NCBI GenBank assembly: GCA_963930655.1
Contig: OZ005612.1
Location: 11,227,001 to 11,291,000 of the forward strand
From: Myrica gale
Lineage: Eukaryota; Streptophyta; Magnoliopsida; Fagales; Myricaceae
DNA: 64,000 nt
Direction of reading: 5' to 3'
A program made the position numbers and the translations under genes. Below are positions 1 through 35,355 of this stretch, one piece after another. The notes under the pieces were generated by a model that was not told the DNA's origin, ran no database searches, and saw nothing but the letters and a program-made list of their open reading frames with translations. Numbering within the stretch: the first letter of the stretch is position 1; each line of letters starts with the position of its first letter.

Positions 1-23775
<23,775 letters not shown>

Positions 23776-25190
23776 AATTATGCTATCTGTAACTCCAATA
23801 ATGTAAAGCTTGGATTTTTTCAGGCTTAAGTGAGTTGTTTGCTGTTTTTGAATCTGTAAGATCGTCGTCAATTTAAGAATTCCCTGTGCCAGTACGATTG
23901 TCTGGTAAATGTTAGTTCCCTGCAGCATATTCTGAAGTTCGTAACTTCGATTATTTACTTTCTAGCAGAGCATAAAAGGATATTTTGATAAAATCATAAA
24001 ATTGCTACATGGCTGAACAATTGCCATGGTAGTTGACTCCCATATCGCTGTTGAAGTTGAGAATTACATGACATTTATGAAATGCTAAGTTTTTACGTAT
24101 CTTAAAGTGACAGACTGACAGTAAACTCAGAGGAAACCTAAGGTATCGCAGGAATTTCTCTTTCTAGGTCTTTTTAAGGGTCTAAACTAGGTTTTTGGTT
24201 CTCCCTAGGTTTTCCTTTCATTTTCAATCGCCTTGACATTATTTTTTTTTTCTGGGTAAGTATCCTTTTCATGATATTACAATGAAATACTCGTCTCTTT
24301 TATTTCACATAATAATAAAAGTGTGATTTGTGTGAATTCTTGAGAAATATGATTTTAATTTGAAGAAGGCAGTTATGTGAAATGCTTGGACATTGAAGAA
24401 GAGTTAGAAATACCTTAAGAGGTCCATTATATAGTGGGCATAAGAAAAATAACCACTTCAAGCAGTCTAACCGAGTATAAATTTTAAGTCCCGATGTTCT
24501 GGTCAACCAACATTTTGTAGTCTTTGATCTCTACAGGTAGCCGTTGAATGTAATGGTCAAAAAATCAGAAAATTATTGTGGGACTTTCTCATTTTCAAAT
24601 TTCAATTTCAAAAACTATTACTCTTCAAGAATATAATTAAGGCTTAGTTTATTTGGGGATCATTCAAAAACACTTAAATGTTGTCAAAGTTATAAAAACA
24701 TTTGTGCAAGACTTAAAATTATGCAAATGTGATTCAAATCCTTGTTAAAGGTGAAATTAAGAGTTACAAGATTATCTTATGGTTTTGAATATTCACTTTT
24801 GAGTTCATTCTATCTTCTTGATCCTTGAGGGTTTGGTTCTTCATCTTGTGCTCATGTGACTCTGTTTGATCTGCTCCAATCAACCAATTTATTGTTTTCA
24901 TCAAAACATTGATTGTGGATAAAAGCTCACAATCTTACCTCTCTTGTTGTGTGTTTGGACACTTTCAATCAAAGGGATCCTTTAATTTCATATCTAATGA
25001 GTAAGACCCTTTCTTGAAATCATGTGTACTATATAACTAGTCAATATCCTTTCGATCTAATTGATATGTGAAAACTCCAACAAATTCCCCTTTTGGTCTC
25101 CAAACAATTTGGTCCCAATTATGTATGATACTTTATCAAGGTCCTTCATTGGAAAAATAGTTCAATAACCACCAATTTAGAGATCACACC
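23776..25190. other. NDUFV2 3' UTR and AT-rich intergenic DNA
   Basis: The 3' UTR probably ends within the first few hundred bases. The rest is AT-rich with no element ends or genes recognised. Confidence 0.5.
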
Positions 25191-25204
25191 TCAATGATGG
25201 TGGT

Positions 25205-25620
25205 GAGAAAAAAGACAAATTTGTTGAGGTCTTGAAAATGGATGTTGAGCGATTGTATAGGCATTACAATGATGTAAATAATGGGTTATCTTCAATTGGC
25301 CTTAGGAAGGGTAGTGATGAGTCTCAAAGCACTAGCAACACGATAATGACATCAATAGAGAACTAAGGGAGGAGTGCATATTTGTGGTCTATCTTGCAAG
25401 AATTTTATCAATCTTGCACATTTAAAAGATAGATTGCAAGTCTGAAGTAGAACGTTATTACTTGAAGGGCGTGGAGTCTCCAAGTCATTGGAGCTCACTG
25501 GCTCCAAGAATAGTTGAGGCTCTCATATGTGCTCATAATTAGCTAAGGTCAACACCCATAAGCCCTGCTCAACGTTTATTAGATGTGATTGATGACTATG
25601 AGAGCTATATAAACAAGACT
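25205..25620 (+). pseudogene. hAT transposase C-terminal remnant
   Basis: Plus-strand reading gives VLKMDVERLYRHYND, then SEVERYYLKGVESP directly joined to SSLAPRIVEALICAHN and a stop in place of Trp, then LRSTPIS. The hAT transposase at 56.7-58.8 kb has SEVERYLIEDVEP and RSSLAPCTVEGLICAQNW, so this is the C-terminal dimerisation region with about 60 residues deleted. Termini not found. Confidence 0.65.
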
Positions 25621-25806
25621 CAAGTAATTGTGTTCCTTGGGATTCAATTCATTTGTTGTTTTGGTTGTACTTTTTGTGCTTTTAATGTGCTTGTATTATT
25701 ATAGGAATGGAAGATGATTTTTTGAGTATCTTACTTGATGAATGATTTGGACATTGCCACATTAGTACCTCTGTGAGTAATCTTGCACATTTCTCATTTT
25801 GGTTAT

Positions 25807-27084
25807 GGGAAAGTTACAAATAACTCACTGAGTTTTAGCGCCTTTTTCAAAAACTCATTGGGTTTTAAAAAATTTCAAAACGCTCACTATGTTTGTCATT
25901 TTAGTATCAAAATTCACTGGGCCCAACGCCGTTAGACCTATATTAACGGAAAATTCATCTCGTCCAATCACAATGTGACACGTGTCATTAAATAAATATA
26001 AAATATAAAATATTTTTTAAAATAAAAATAAAATTAATAAAAAAACGTAATTTAAAAAAAAATTTACAAATAACTAACTAAGTTTTAGCACATTTTTAAA
26101 ACAACTCACTGGGTTTTAAAAAATTTCAAAACGCTCACTGGGTTTGTCATTTTAATATCAAAACTCACTGGATCCAACGTTGTTAGACCTATTTAACGGA
26201 AAATTCATCTCGTTCAATCACAATGTCATACATGTCATTAAATAAATAAAATTAATAAAAAAACATAATTATTATTTTTTTTTAAAAAATCGGGGACCCC
26301 TAATCCTTTCACGGTGGAGGGGGAATCCCCCTCCTCTCGTCACCGGGGGAGGAAGATCTCCCCCTTCACCTCTAGGCGGCCAGAGGGAGGGTTCCTCCAC
26401 CCCCGGTGGGCGTTGGGATTCCTCCACCCTCCGTTGGCTGCCCAGTTATGGGCTACCATGGGTGGACACCCTCCACCCATCGACGTCTGGTTGGGGGTTG
26501 GGGGACCTCCCCCTATCCTGCAACCCATAGAGACCATCGCTCGGGGTGGAGGAGCCCCCCTCTGGGCGGCCAGATGTGGAGGGGGGATTCCTCCACTGTG
26601 AAAGGATTAGGGGTCCCTAATCCTTTTTAAAAACTAAAAAAATAATTATGTTTTTTTATTAATTTTTTATTTTTTTAATGACATGTATCACATTGTGCTT
26701 GAACGAGATAAATTTTCCGTTAAATAGTTCTACCGTTGGGTCCAGTGAGTTTTGATACTAAAATAACAAACCCAATGTGCGTTTTGAAATTTTTTAAAAC
26801 CCAGTGAGTTTTCTAAAAAGGTGTTAAAACTTGGTGAGTTATTTGTAAATTGTTTTTTAAATTACGTTTTTTATTACGTTTTTATTTATTTATTATTTAT
26901 TTAATGACACGTGTCATATTGTGATTGGACGAGATGGATTATCCGTTAAATAGGTCTAACGGCGTTGGGTCCAGTGAGTTTTGATACTAAAATGACAAAC
27001 CCAATAAGTGTTTTGAAATTTTTTAAAACCCAGAGAGTTTTTAAAAAAGGCGCTAAAACTCAATGAGTTATTTGTAAATTTCCC
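25807..27084. mobile_element. Mutator-like non-autonomous element with doubled inverted-repeat arms
   Basis: Exact 9-bp target duplication TTTGGTTAT at 25798-25806 and 27085-27093. Termini GGGAAAGTTACAAATAACTC and reverse GGGAAATTTACAAATAACTC. Each arm holds two tandem copies of the roughly 240-bp terminal repeat (25807-26060 and 26061-26290 left; 26620-26856 and 26857-27084 right). In the centre a GC-rich 330-bp core has its own inverted ends (CCCCTAATCCTTTCAC at 26296, reverse at about 26600). The open frames in the core are by-products of GC-rich inverted sequence. Confidence 0.85.
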
Positions 27085-27093
27085 TTTGGTTAT

Positions 27094-27797
27094 ATAGGTT
27101 GAGTTTGTATGGGCAAAAAAAAAATTGGTGAAATCTTTTGTTATTGAAGGTAGTGTAGATTTTGTTGGAATTGGTGAAAAGATTGTTGGAGTTTGTAAAA
27201 AAATTGTTGGAATTTGTAAAAAGATATTAAAATTGGTGAAAAAGGTAGTTGATAATTTTTAAAAAAAAAATTAGACATCCAAACATAGGCTTAGTCTCCT
27301 CAACAATTTTTTAACACAGGCCTTTTGAGAGGGATTTAGTTCTAGGTTTCTGGGTTCAACTTTGGGTTTAGACCTGGGTTCATAGAACTGTGTTTGGTTG
27401 GTTTTGGGTTTCAGTCAAGATATTTTGGTGGGGCCCCTTGTACACACGTTGTAGTGTGATTAGTACTCTTCCTCCAACGTGGTTTTGTATCGTTACCCTT
27501 GTGACTGCTACAGGTTAAGCGGCCTACACGATGTGACCTCCCTCTACTTCATGCACACAAAACTGCAAACTGATCAAGATAAAAATTAAACATTCACCCC
27601 CAATTGGTTTCGGAAAATAAATCGGGTTCTCATAGCTCGGAGTCACGGTAGAGAAGCTTTGTAGCCTTAGAGCTCATAACACCAACCATCCTCCCCTCAC
27701 TACTTCTTACTAACTATTTCTTGCACCCTCTCTGTTCCAACTGTTTTCCCCACTCGACCCTAATCTACTGCGGTTTATTGGTCTATTTTCCAACAAT
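27094..27797. other. AT-rich intergenic DNA with short tandem motif
   Basis: 27150-27250 contains loose repeats of TTGGAATTTGTAAAAAG. Otherwise nothing recognised. Confidence 0.4.
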
Positions 27798-27802
27798 TAC
27801 AA

Positions 27803-28555
27803 TGAAAGTTTCAAAGATCATAACACAACGGATCATTGATCTTTGAAATCAAAGCATCTCAAATGTGTTATCTCCTTCAGATTCACGCGCACAATTCTTT
27901 GAGAAAGATTTCTTTTTGAGTCCAATTCTATACATATATACTGAATATACTGGTAACAAATACACTGGTGGATTCCTTGTTGAGCATTCATACAAACTCA
28001 ATTATCATGCACAAGACCCAACATTGTGTGGAATATTTTACCTTGAATGCTCATCACCAAATGACTCGGTCAAAGAACAAGTACGCAATAGATAGATCTG
28101 CATAAACCTCTCAAGTCTAAGGATACTATAACCTAATTGTGTTGAATACCATTCTCGCGATCAGTGATCATTTCCAGAAAGTAATCATATTTGATTTCGT
28201 TCAGTGCATATACTCTTACAGTGCACTCACTCGTTTACTTAAGGTCACCACCTCAATGACGGTGTCCATCATCTTATTTAATAGAGGCACAACAAGTGTA
28301 GACCTATTTATACATAAATATGTATCTCGGTCTAGAACAAATGTCAAGTGAACAAGGAACTGAAAAATCATACGGGTGCCTTTGATTCATTAATCATTGG
28401 CATGATTTTTCTATAATGTCACTCAACAATATAAATACGTAACATCTTATGTTACAACATAATACTCAATAAGTAATAAATACATGTGACAATAAAAAGA
28501 ATTAATTTTCTCATAATAATTCTAAATAATTGGTTTTGAGGGCATATTTCCAACA
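27803..28555 (-). mobile_element. Copia-type solo LTR
   Basis: A 753-bp TG...CA unit: minus strand starts TGTTGGAAATATGCCC and ends GAAACTTTCA. The exact 5-bp target duplication TACAA lies at 27798-27802 and 28556-28560. It resembles the longer LTR-like sequence at 41908-43174 but lacks about 500 internal bases. No internal domain, so a solo LTR. Confidence 0.82.
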
Positions 28556-28560
28556 TACAA

Positions 28561-29305
28561 CCTTGATATTCCCCCAAATCCCACACATTTTTCATCTCTT
28601 TCTTTCCTACCACGATCCATCTTAGGTATATCATCTGATTCGGTAGGCCGTACTAAATAATTGATCACCCAGGTTTGTGTCATGTCATTTCCCCTGATCG
28701 TGAATAACTCCATTATTTACTCAACCACATATATCTTCTGACCTCCTTTCATGTCACCCTCGAGCTGATCTTGGTAGAAGCTAACCGATTCCCACCTCTT
28801 CGAAGTATTTTACATTTAAAACCCTCCTCTAGTTCCACACGGGTCTGAACATGCCCCAAATTGTCAAATACGTTTCCAAGAGCAATCATTTTTGCACTCC
28901 GGCTGCTTCACCCTATATCGGGGGAAAGCCAACCTGCCTTAGCCTAGGACTCCTTATTCACGTCCATCCTCCTCAACCACAGCGTTCTAGGCAAATTATT
29001 GTCCAAAACTGGAAGTGCCGACTGGTTTCTCCCCCATCCTCTTCGACCATGGCGTCCATAACTTGCTCCACCTCTAAGGTTAGTATTTTGCACCCTTAGC
29101 TCTAATCAACATTAGTCAATATGGACACCTTGGTCGGATACCAGGTGCTCGAATTATTGTTCCTTTGGTAATCCATTGGCCTAATAAATCTTTGATGCTC
29201 ACAAATATGGCACTTTGCTATTTTTTATTCGCCTTATGAACACTACATAGTTTTGTCTCAAACTTGAGGGAAGCACCCATGTACTGATGCATCGATAAAG
29301 ATTGT
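28561..29305. other. Intergenic DNA, nothing recognised
   Basis: No coding similarity, RNA gene or element end that I can support. It is the target sequence of the solo LTR to its left. Confidence 0.4.
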
Positions 29306-29671
29306 GAGTCTAAATGACAACCCAAGAGGGGGGGTGAATTGGGTTTTATAAAAAATTTACCCCTTTTTAACAAAAATACAGATCTAAAAGATACTCTGTT
29401 TTAACAAATAAAACTGAAAGTCTGAATGTGTTTAAGGCTAAGCAACTATAAGCAATAAATGATAAAGCTTAAAGCACAACAATTATGGTTATGAGACAAA
29501 CAATGAGAGAGATAGAGTTAGAGAGATAACACCGTATTTTTAGGTGGTTCGGCCAACACTTGCCTACGTCCACCCCCAAGGCAATTGACTTCCTTGGGCT
29601 TCCTCCACTATTCTCCAAATAGCGAATACACCTTAGCTTCACGGGTGCTAAGGAACCTTTACAAAAGTGTT

Positions 29672-29831
29672 TTCCGAGCTTACACTTCAACTCTCACAAA
29701 TCCTCACAACCTAGAGGATTTCTTCTACTCTCACAAGTAGGACCAAGTGTTTTTCGAGCTTACACTTCAACTCTCACAAATCCTCACAACCTAGAGAATT
29801 TCTTCTACTCTCACAAGTAGGACCAAGTGGT
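29672..29831. repeat. 80-bp tandem duplication
   Basis: Two nearly identical 80-bp units, for example TACACTTCAACTCTCACAAA at 29681 and 29761. They lie inside the LTR-like repeat. Confidence 0.85.
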
Positions 29832-30595
29832 CCCCCAACACTTAAGTGTTTTACAAAGGATGGTTAAAATGAAGGCTCTCTAAGCCGAATGAGCAAATGA
29901 GGCACAAATATGGAATGACTCCCTAAGCCAAATAATCAAATGGAAAGCTCAATAGAGTGCAAGAGGATTAAATTCTAAAAGGAAATCTATAGTTTGGAAG
30001 ATATGAGCACAAGTCTTTTTGGTAGATGTGAGTTTCCCTCTTCTTCAATGCACTTTCTCTCTCTAGAAGCTAGGGCAAGATGTGATTGCAAGTGTGTTGT
30101 CCCTTCTTCAAGAAATCTCTCTCTCTTTGGAGGCTAGGTCGTCAATAATGAGCAATGGAGGAAGATTGAACAATGGGAGCTTTGATCTTGGAAGAATCGA
30201 CAAATGGAAACTTTGGATCTTGCTTGCTTTTTCTCTCTAATGGAGGTAGTGTTTGAATAATGAGCAATTCCTCCTCTTCTTCAAGAAATTTCTCTTCCTT
30301 TGAAGTCTGGGTTGTCAATGATGAGCAAGAGGAAAATATTTGACAATGAAGAGCTTCGGCCTTGAAGAAATCAGCAAATGAAAAACTTTGGATATTGGCT
30401 CTCTCTAGATATTTCGTTGATGGTCGAACACCCTCTTCTCTCTCTCCATCTCCTTCTTTTTATAGCTTCTAGGTCTTCAACGGTCATAAAAGGTCTTCTT
30501 GTAATGTTAGAGTGCCGTTGGAGGTCATTTGAGTCAATTTGGAGACTTTTTGAACGATCTGGCGTTGTTCCAGGAAATCTGAAATTTCGCACAAT

Positions 30596-30920
30596 GTGTC
30601 GACACATTGATTGTATGTGCTGACATATTGAACTTGGTCTTGAAATGTAAAGTCTCGGGTGTTAGTTCAATGTGTCGACACCATGGTCCAATGTGTCGAC
30701 ACCTTCAACACTTAGTCAAAAAAAGCGTTTTGAAGGCCAGAAAATGCAAACTCTCGGGTGTTAGTTCAATGTGTCGACACTATGCTCCAATGTGTCGACA
30801 CCATGCTCCAATGTGTCGACACTTCCAACACTTAGCCAAAAATCACTTTGAATCCTAGAAAATGCAAACTCTCGGGTAGTAGTGCAATGTGTCGACACCA
30901 TCCAACAATGTGTCGACACT
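30596..30920. repeat. Array of GTGTCGACAC palindromes
   Basis: Eight perfect copies of the 10-bp palindrome GTGTCGACAC, mostly as AATGTGTCGACAC in pairs or triplets 13-22 bp apart, plus one decayed copy. They sit within units of 110-125 bp that share GCAAACTCTCGGGT. The array lies about 130-460 bp upstream of a TATA-like box on the minus strand. Confidence 0.85.
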
Positions 30921-31200
30921 TGTAAGTGCTGGAGAGTTTTTCAGCAACTTCAAAGTGTTCAATCCATTCCAAAACTTCTTTAAACACCTACAATATGAAA
31001 AATTGATCTTATCAACTATATAATGGTGTTCAAGTGCAATTTAAAAATATTTTAAGGAATTTACCTCAATCCTTTCGAAATACAACTTGGAAATTTTGGA
31101 TTGACAATGTAAAATCTAAAAGTCTTTGAAACTAAGAATATTTGTTATCATCAAAATCATTTATGGATTGTTTGTAAAACAACCTTGGGCTAACAGAGTC

Positions 31201-32085
31201 CAAGAAAATACCATTGACCCCTCTGGCAATCAAATCATTACGAGTCCCGTTGACACAAGATCCCCTTTTTCATGATATACTATACATCATCGCCACTTCA
31301 GCTAGACTTCTGTACAGTACGGTGTCTTTAAATCACATTATTTCACTCTCCTCATTGCTCTTTAGTCTAACTTCAATTAACCGTTATAGACCATTCACAT
31401 TTCAGCAAAACAAATTCAAACATCTTGACCGATTTTATAATGCTATGTTAACCATTCAATGCAACAAGTTGTGGTCAAGAGTCATAACAGTTCTGCAGCC
31501 TAGGTCCAAGTCTCGCAAGTGTAGGGGGTAAGGAGAAATCTAGTTAGTTTACATTACATCTTTACAGTAGGAGACAAAGCATGAAATGTATTTCGTATAA
31601 ATATACTTTGTAGGATCGTGTTTCACCTTTTTGCTTGTGAAGTGTACCACTGGCCTCAGGGTAGTGTACACCTTAAACGTTGCATTTTTCGAAATCACAA
31701 CTTCCATAAGGCCTATGCTCAACATCCATCCTTACATTATTATATGTCAGAAAGTCAATGTTTTCCAATGCACAGATGTCATCACAACATTGACACATTT
31801 TCTTCTTCTATTTAAATACGTATTAAAGGCTAAGTTTTACGAAATATCCCTTAGCTGGTTGGCTTTCATTCACTGCTATGGTCATCCTGGTAAACCCAAT
31901 TTTGGAACTTGACTGCATGCATAATATAGTTTTGTTTTCTATATCTCCCACGCATGACCCAAACCACCACTCAAAATTTGGCACTGTCGATGTTAGACAT
32001 TACTTGACCATAGGATCCCATTTTACAAACACACATTTCAAATGTGATTTACTTGTAGTGTTCTGATCTCCTCATCATACTTACT
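31201..32085. other. Intergenic DNA, nothing recognised
   Basis: Mixed AT content with short frames that match no family I know. Confidence 0.4.
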
Positions 32086-32094
32086 TTTTTAATA

Positions 32095-33163
32095 GGGAAA
32101 ACTACACTTTTGGCCCCCCGACTATGGGTGTAATCACACTTTGCAGCTCGTATTATTGATTTCGTTACATTTAGTCCTCCAACTACCATTGACTGACATT
32201 TCGCACCCCGTCATCTGCTTTTCCGTCAATTTGAACGGAAATCAATACACGTGACACACACGTGCTACTGACCACTTTTTTCTCCTCTTTTTACCCCTCG
32301 CAGGCTTTACACTTTTCGCCCCCGACTATGGGGTTACTCGCACTTTGCACCCCATATTATTGATTTCGTAACATTTGATCCTTCAACTACTGCTGGCCCA
32401 CATTCTGCACCATGTCATCTACTTTTCTATCATTTTGAACGGAAATCATTGCACTTGACAAGCACGTGCATCTCACTCAATTTTTCTCCTTATTTTACCC
32501 CTCATATTGAGACTGAAATTACTATGCTACCCTTTTTAACTTCATCTCGCTCTTGCTCTGCTCTTCCTCTACAGAGTATACTCCGATCCATTCATTCGTC
32601 CCCTACCTTAAGAAAGAGCAGCTAAGCCTATGTCTGCTGTTCGTCTTCCCCAAACTCCCACTTCAAGTTATGCCCTCTTCGTCGTGAAGGTGAGGGGTCT
32701 CTCTCTCTAAACGCATACATAAACGCGCGGATATTTTGTAGCATTGGTTTGTGAACGTATATTTGTTTTTTTTCTCAATATGAGGGGTAAAATGAGGTGA
32801 GACACATGTGTTTTGTCACGTACAGTGATTTCCATTCAAAATGATAGAAAAATAGACAACGGGGTGCAAAATGCGAGTGACCCTATAGTCCGGGGCGAAA
32901 ACTATAATTTTTCCTTCACTTCCTTTATGAAGGGGTAGTCCAGTCATTTCAATGCCAATATGAGGGGTAAAAGGGGAGAAAAAGTGGTCATTCGCACATG
33001 CGTGTCACATGTACTGATTTCTGTTCAAATTGATGGAAAAGCAGATGGCGGGGTACAAAATGTCAGTCAATGGTAGTTGGAGGGCTAAATGTCACGAAAT
33101 CAATAATATGTGGTGCAAAGTGCGAGTACCCCATAGTTGGGGGGCGAAAAGTAATATTTTCCC
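32095..33163. mobile_element. Second Mutator-like element with doubled arms
   Basis: Exact 9-bp target duplication TTTTTAATA at 32086-32094 and 33164-33172. Termini GGGAAAACTACACTTTTGGC and reverse GGGAAAATATTACTTTTCGC. The left arm contains two tandem versions of the terminal repeat (CCCGACTATGGG at about 32126 and 32321; TTTGAACGGAAATCA at about 32231 and 32435), and the right arm has the matching reversed pair. It has no coding capacity and is unrelated in sequence to the 25807 element beyond GGGAAA. Confidence 0.85.
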
Positions 33164-33311
33164 TTTTTAATATTATATAAAGAATGATGTTCTTGACAAA
33201 TCTGTGACTTAGGGTCACATTTCACTATTTCTACTATAAAGAATGAGTATCAAAATGCCCAATTTTATGTCCGATGTGGCAATCACTATGTGACTAGCTT
33301 AATGTTGTAGT

Positions 33312-33980
33312 TGGCTTCTACAAAAGTAGACTTCAGATCAACGACAAATTCAAACGAATAAAGACCCAGTGGCAACACTTCTATGAACTCCTCCATGTCG
33401 AGACTGGTTTTGAATGGGATCTTGTTGCCAATACGGTGACAACTACTGAAGCCCAATGGAATTCCAATTTAGCAGTGATCACTTCTTATATTTTTATACA
33501 GTAATCTGGTTTTTTAACTCATATTGGAACATACGGTTTCACCTGCATGTACTTACTGATTGAGTTGTCCGTTTGAAATATTGTGTCACAACAATATCCA
33601 AATGCACGCCCCTCTCGCAAAAGGAGTCTTGCTAACTTTGACCTCATGAATGAGATTTTAGTTTGCTCATCTGCTAGGGGTCTCCTCCATCACGCCTCTA
33701 CCGATAACTCTCTCAACACCGATGAGGAGCACAAGTTGGATAACGAGCTTAACGGTTTGGGTCTCTATGATACGATTGAATTTTTTACGAGACTGTTGTA
33801 GAAGCTCTATTGGTTTCTATGCTCTACACATCTTTTGTGCAACCTCTCAGAAACTATCTAAGTGGAAGTCTCAGATCAAAGGGAGAGAGTATGCGCTCGA
33901 GAAGTTCACCGACATTGCTAGCTGCCTCAATGATATCATGAACAAGTGGTTGGCCTTCAAAAAGGAAAAAAGCTGCTAAA
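33312..33980 (+). pseudogene. Myb/SANT-like DNA-binding domain remnant
   Basis: Frame from 33312 reads QINDKFKRIKTQWQHFYELL, then ETGFEWDLVANTVTTTEAQW. After an intron-like gap it continues RKRSLANFDLMNEIL (33610) and LNTDEEHKLDNELNGLGLYD. This matches the plant Myb/SANT-like (At2g29880-type) family linked to PIF/Harbinger transposons. The frame is lost after 33800 (stop, then a second frame to 33979). No transposase is seen nearby. Confidence 0.6.
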
Positions 33981-34199
33981 GCCACCTGCACCGGACATGA
34001 TGACGACTTCCTACAGGATACGTAGTCAATGTGTGAAGCTCAAGAACCAGCTTGTGCAAAATTCTTTTATGCTCGTGGACGAGCATCAACACAAGGCATG
34101 GTTGACTTCCCTTCCTTAGAATTATAAACTCACACTCTCTGATTTCATTATACTAATGATTATGACCCTCTTTTGACCATGATGTTTGTTCCCTCGTAG

Positions 34200-35350
34200 T
34201 ATCTATGCTTTCCTAACTCTTCCTAATTTCTCTTCATTCAAGAAACTCTTTTATCGTTTGATAATTGATACTGACGATCAAAACCTTAAATTATTTACAA
34301 GTACAGGCATAAGGGCAACTGCCTAAGGCCCACAATATATGAACACCTCCATTGTTCCACATTTCATTAAAATATTTTTTAATACGCCCCACTGAAAGTT
34401 TGGGGGATATAATTCATTGCCTACAATTTTAACGTCAAAGCAATTTCACTTAGACATTTGTTAAAGATTGTATTAGTTATTTTGTTTCAAAATGCCTTGG
34501 GTTATGTTCGTTTTGAGAATTTTTGTAGGATTTGGAGTATTTTGAGAATTTTTAGGTGTTATTAAAGTTGTATTGGTGTTTGTGTAGAGATTGATGATGT
34601 GTAAAAAAGTAATGATGATGTTTAAAGTTATTTTTATTTATTTCGAAATTATTAATTTTTTTATTAAAATTTAAATATTTAAAAGTAAAAAAAAAAAGCA
34701 AAAAGGCAAAAATTTGTAAAACGACAAACTGCAGTAGCAAGGCAGCAGGGGACAAAGTACCACGTGCAAGGGGACAATGACAGTCGACATGTTCTGATCA
34801 TCACTGTTAAGCATCCTAAAAATATACCACTGCTCGCCGAACATAACATGGCACTGCATTCGGTTTCTACAGATTTCCTGAAACCGAACATTACCTTGGA
34901 ACCAGATGCTCCTTACTTTTAGGTGTCATGTACAAATTGATCTCCTTACAACGTCTCCGTAATTATATCCACCACCTACTAATTGTTCTTCATGAAATGG
35001 CCCCATTAAATCCTCTTAAGTTACGTAAGAGGGTTTACTATACATTCAATTGTTAGTGTCAAAACTTAGCATCTACAAAAATATCTGATTCTTTTATCAT
35101 TTCTAAGTATCATGCACTTCAAAACTGTTTAATAATTTCAAATCCAACAAAGCATACTTAACTATTAATACATTAGACATTTATTTCCTAACTCAGTATA
35201 CCCTAGAAATACCCTCTCATTCATTCTCAATTCTTATGCTTACCTATCATAAGAAGAACACTCCTAGAGGAGGCTATATGTGGCCTTACACTAATGAGTT
35301 ACGTCACTGCGTATTTTCACTTGTGACTTTGTTAGGGCAATCATCATTAA
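34200..35350. other. AT-rich intergenic DNA
   Basis: Nothing firm. A possible decayed hAT end (GGCAACTGCCTAAGGCCC, about 34325) has no partner. Confidence 0.4.
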
Positions 35351-35355
35351 CAATG

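Larger units (their letters stand above)
29311..31195 (-). mobile_element. LTR-like repeat with palindrome array
   Basis: Minus strand begins TGTTAGCCCAAGG (31195). The left limit is near TAAATGACAACCCAAGAGG (29311), shared with a second copy at 54709. GAGTC occurs at 29306-29310 and 31196-31200 and may be the target duplication, but AGTC also precedes the other copy. Features inside: an 80-bp tandem duplication (units at 29672 and 29752), the conserved block TAGGTGGTTCGGCC (29545), a minus-strand TATAAAAAG at about 30455, and the GTGTCGACAC array at 30596-30920. No coding sequence. Confidence 0.6.

Noticed and set aside
26314-26601. Pro/Gly-rich open frames on both strands
   Set aside because: They come from the GC-rich, self-complementary core of the Mutator-like element, with no codon bias or homology.
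30596-30920. CRISPR-like look of the palindrome array
   Set aside because: Repeats are only 10-13 bp, spacers are repetitive rather than unique, and this is plant nuclear DNA with no cas genes.
34314-34400. Possible hAT terminus (AAGGGCAACTGCCTAAGGCC)
   Set aside because: No opposite end and no target duplication.
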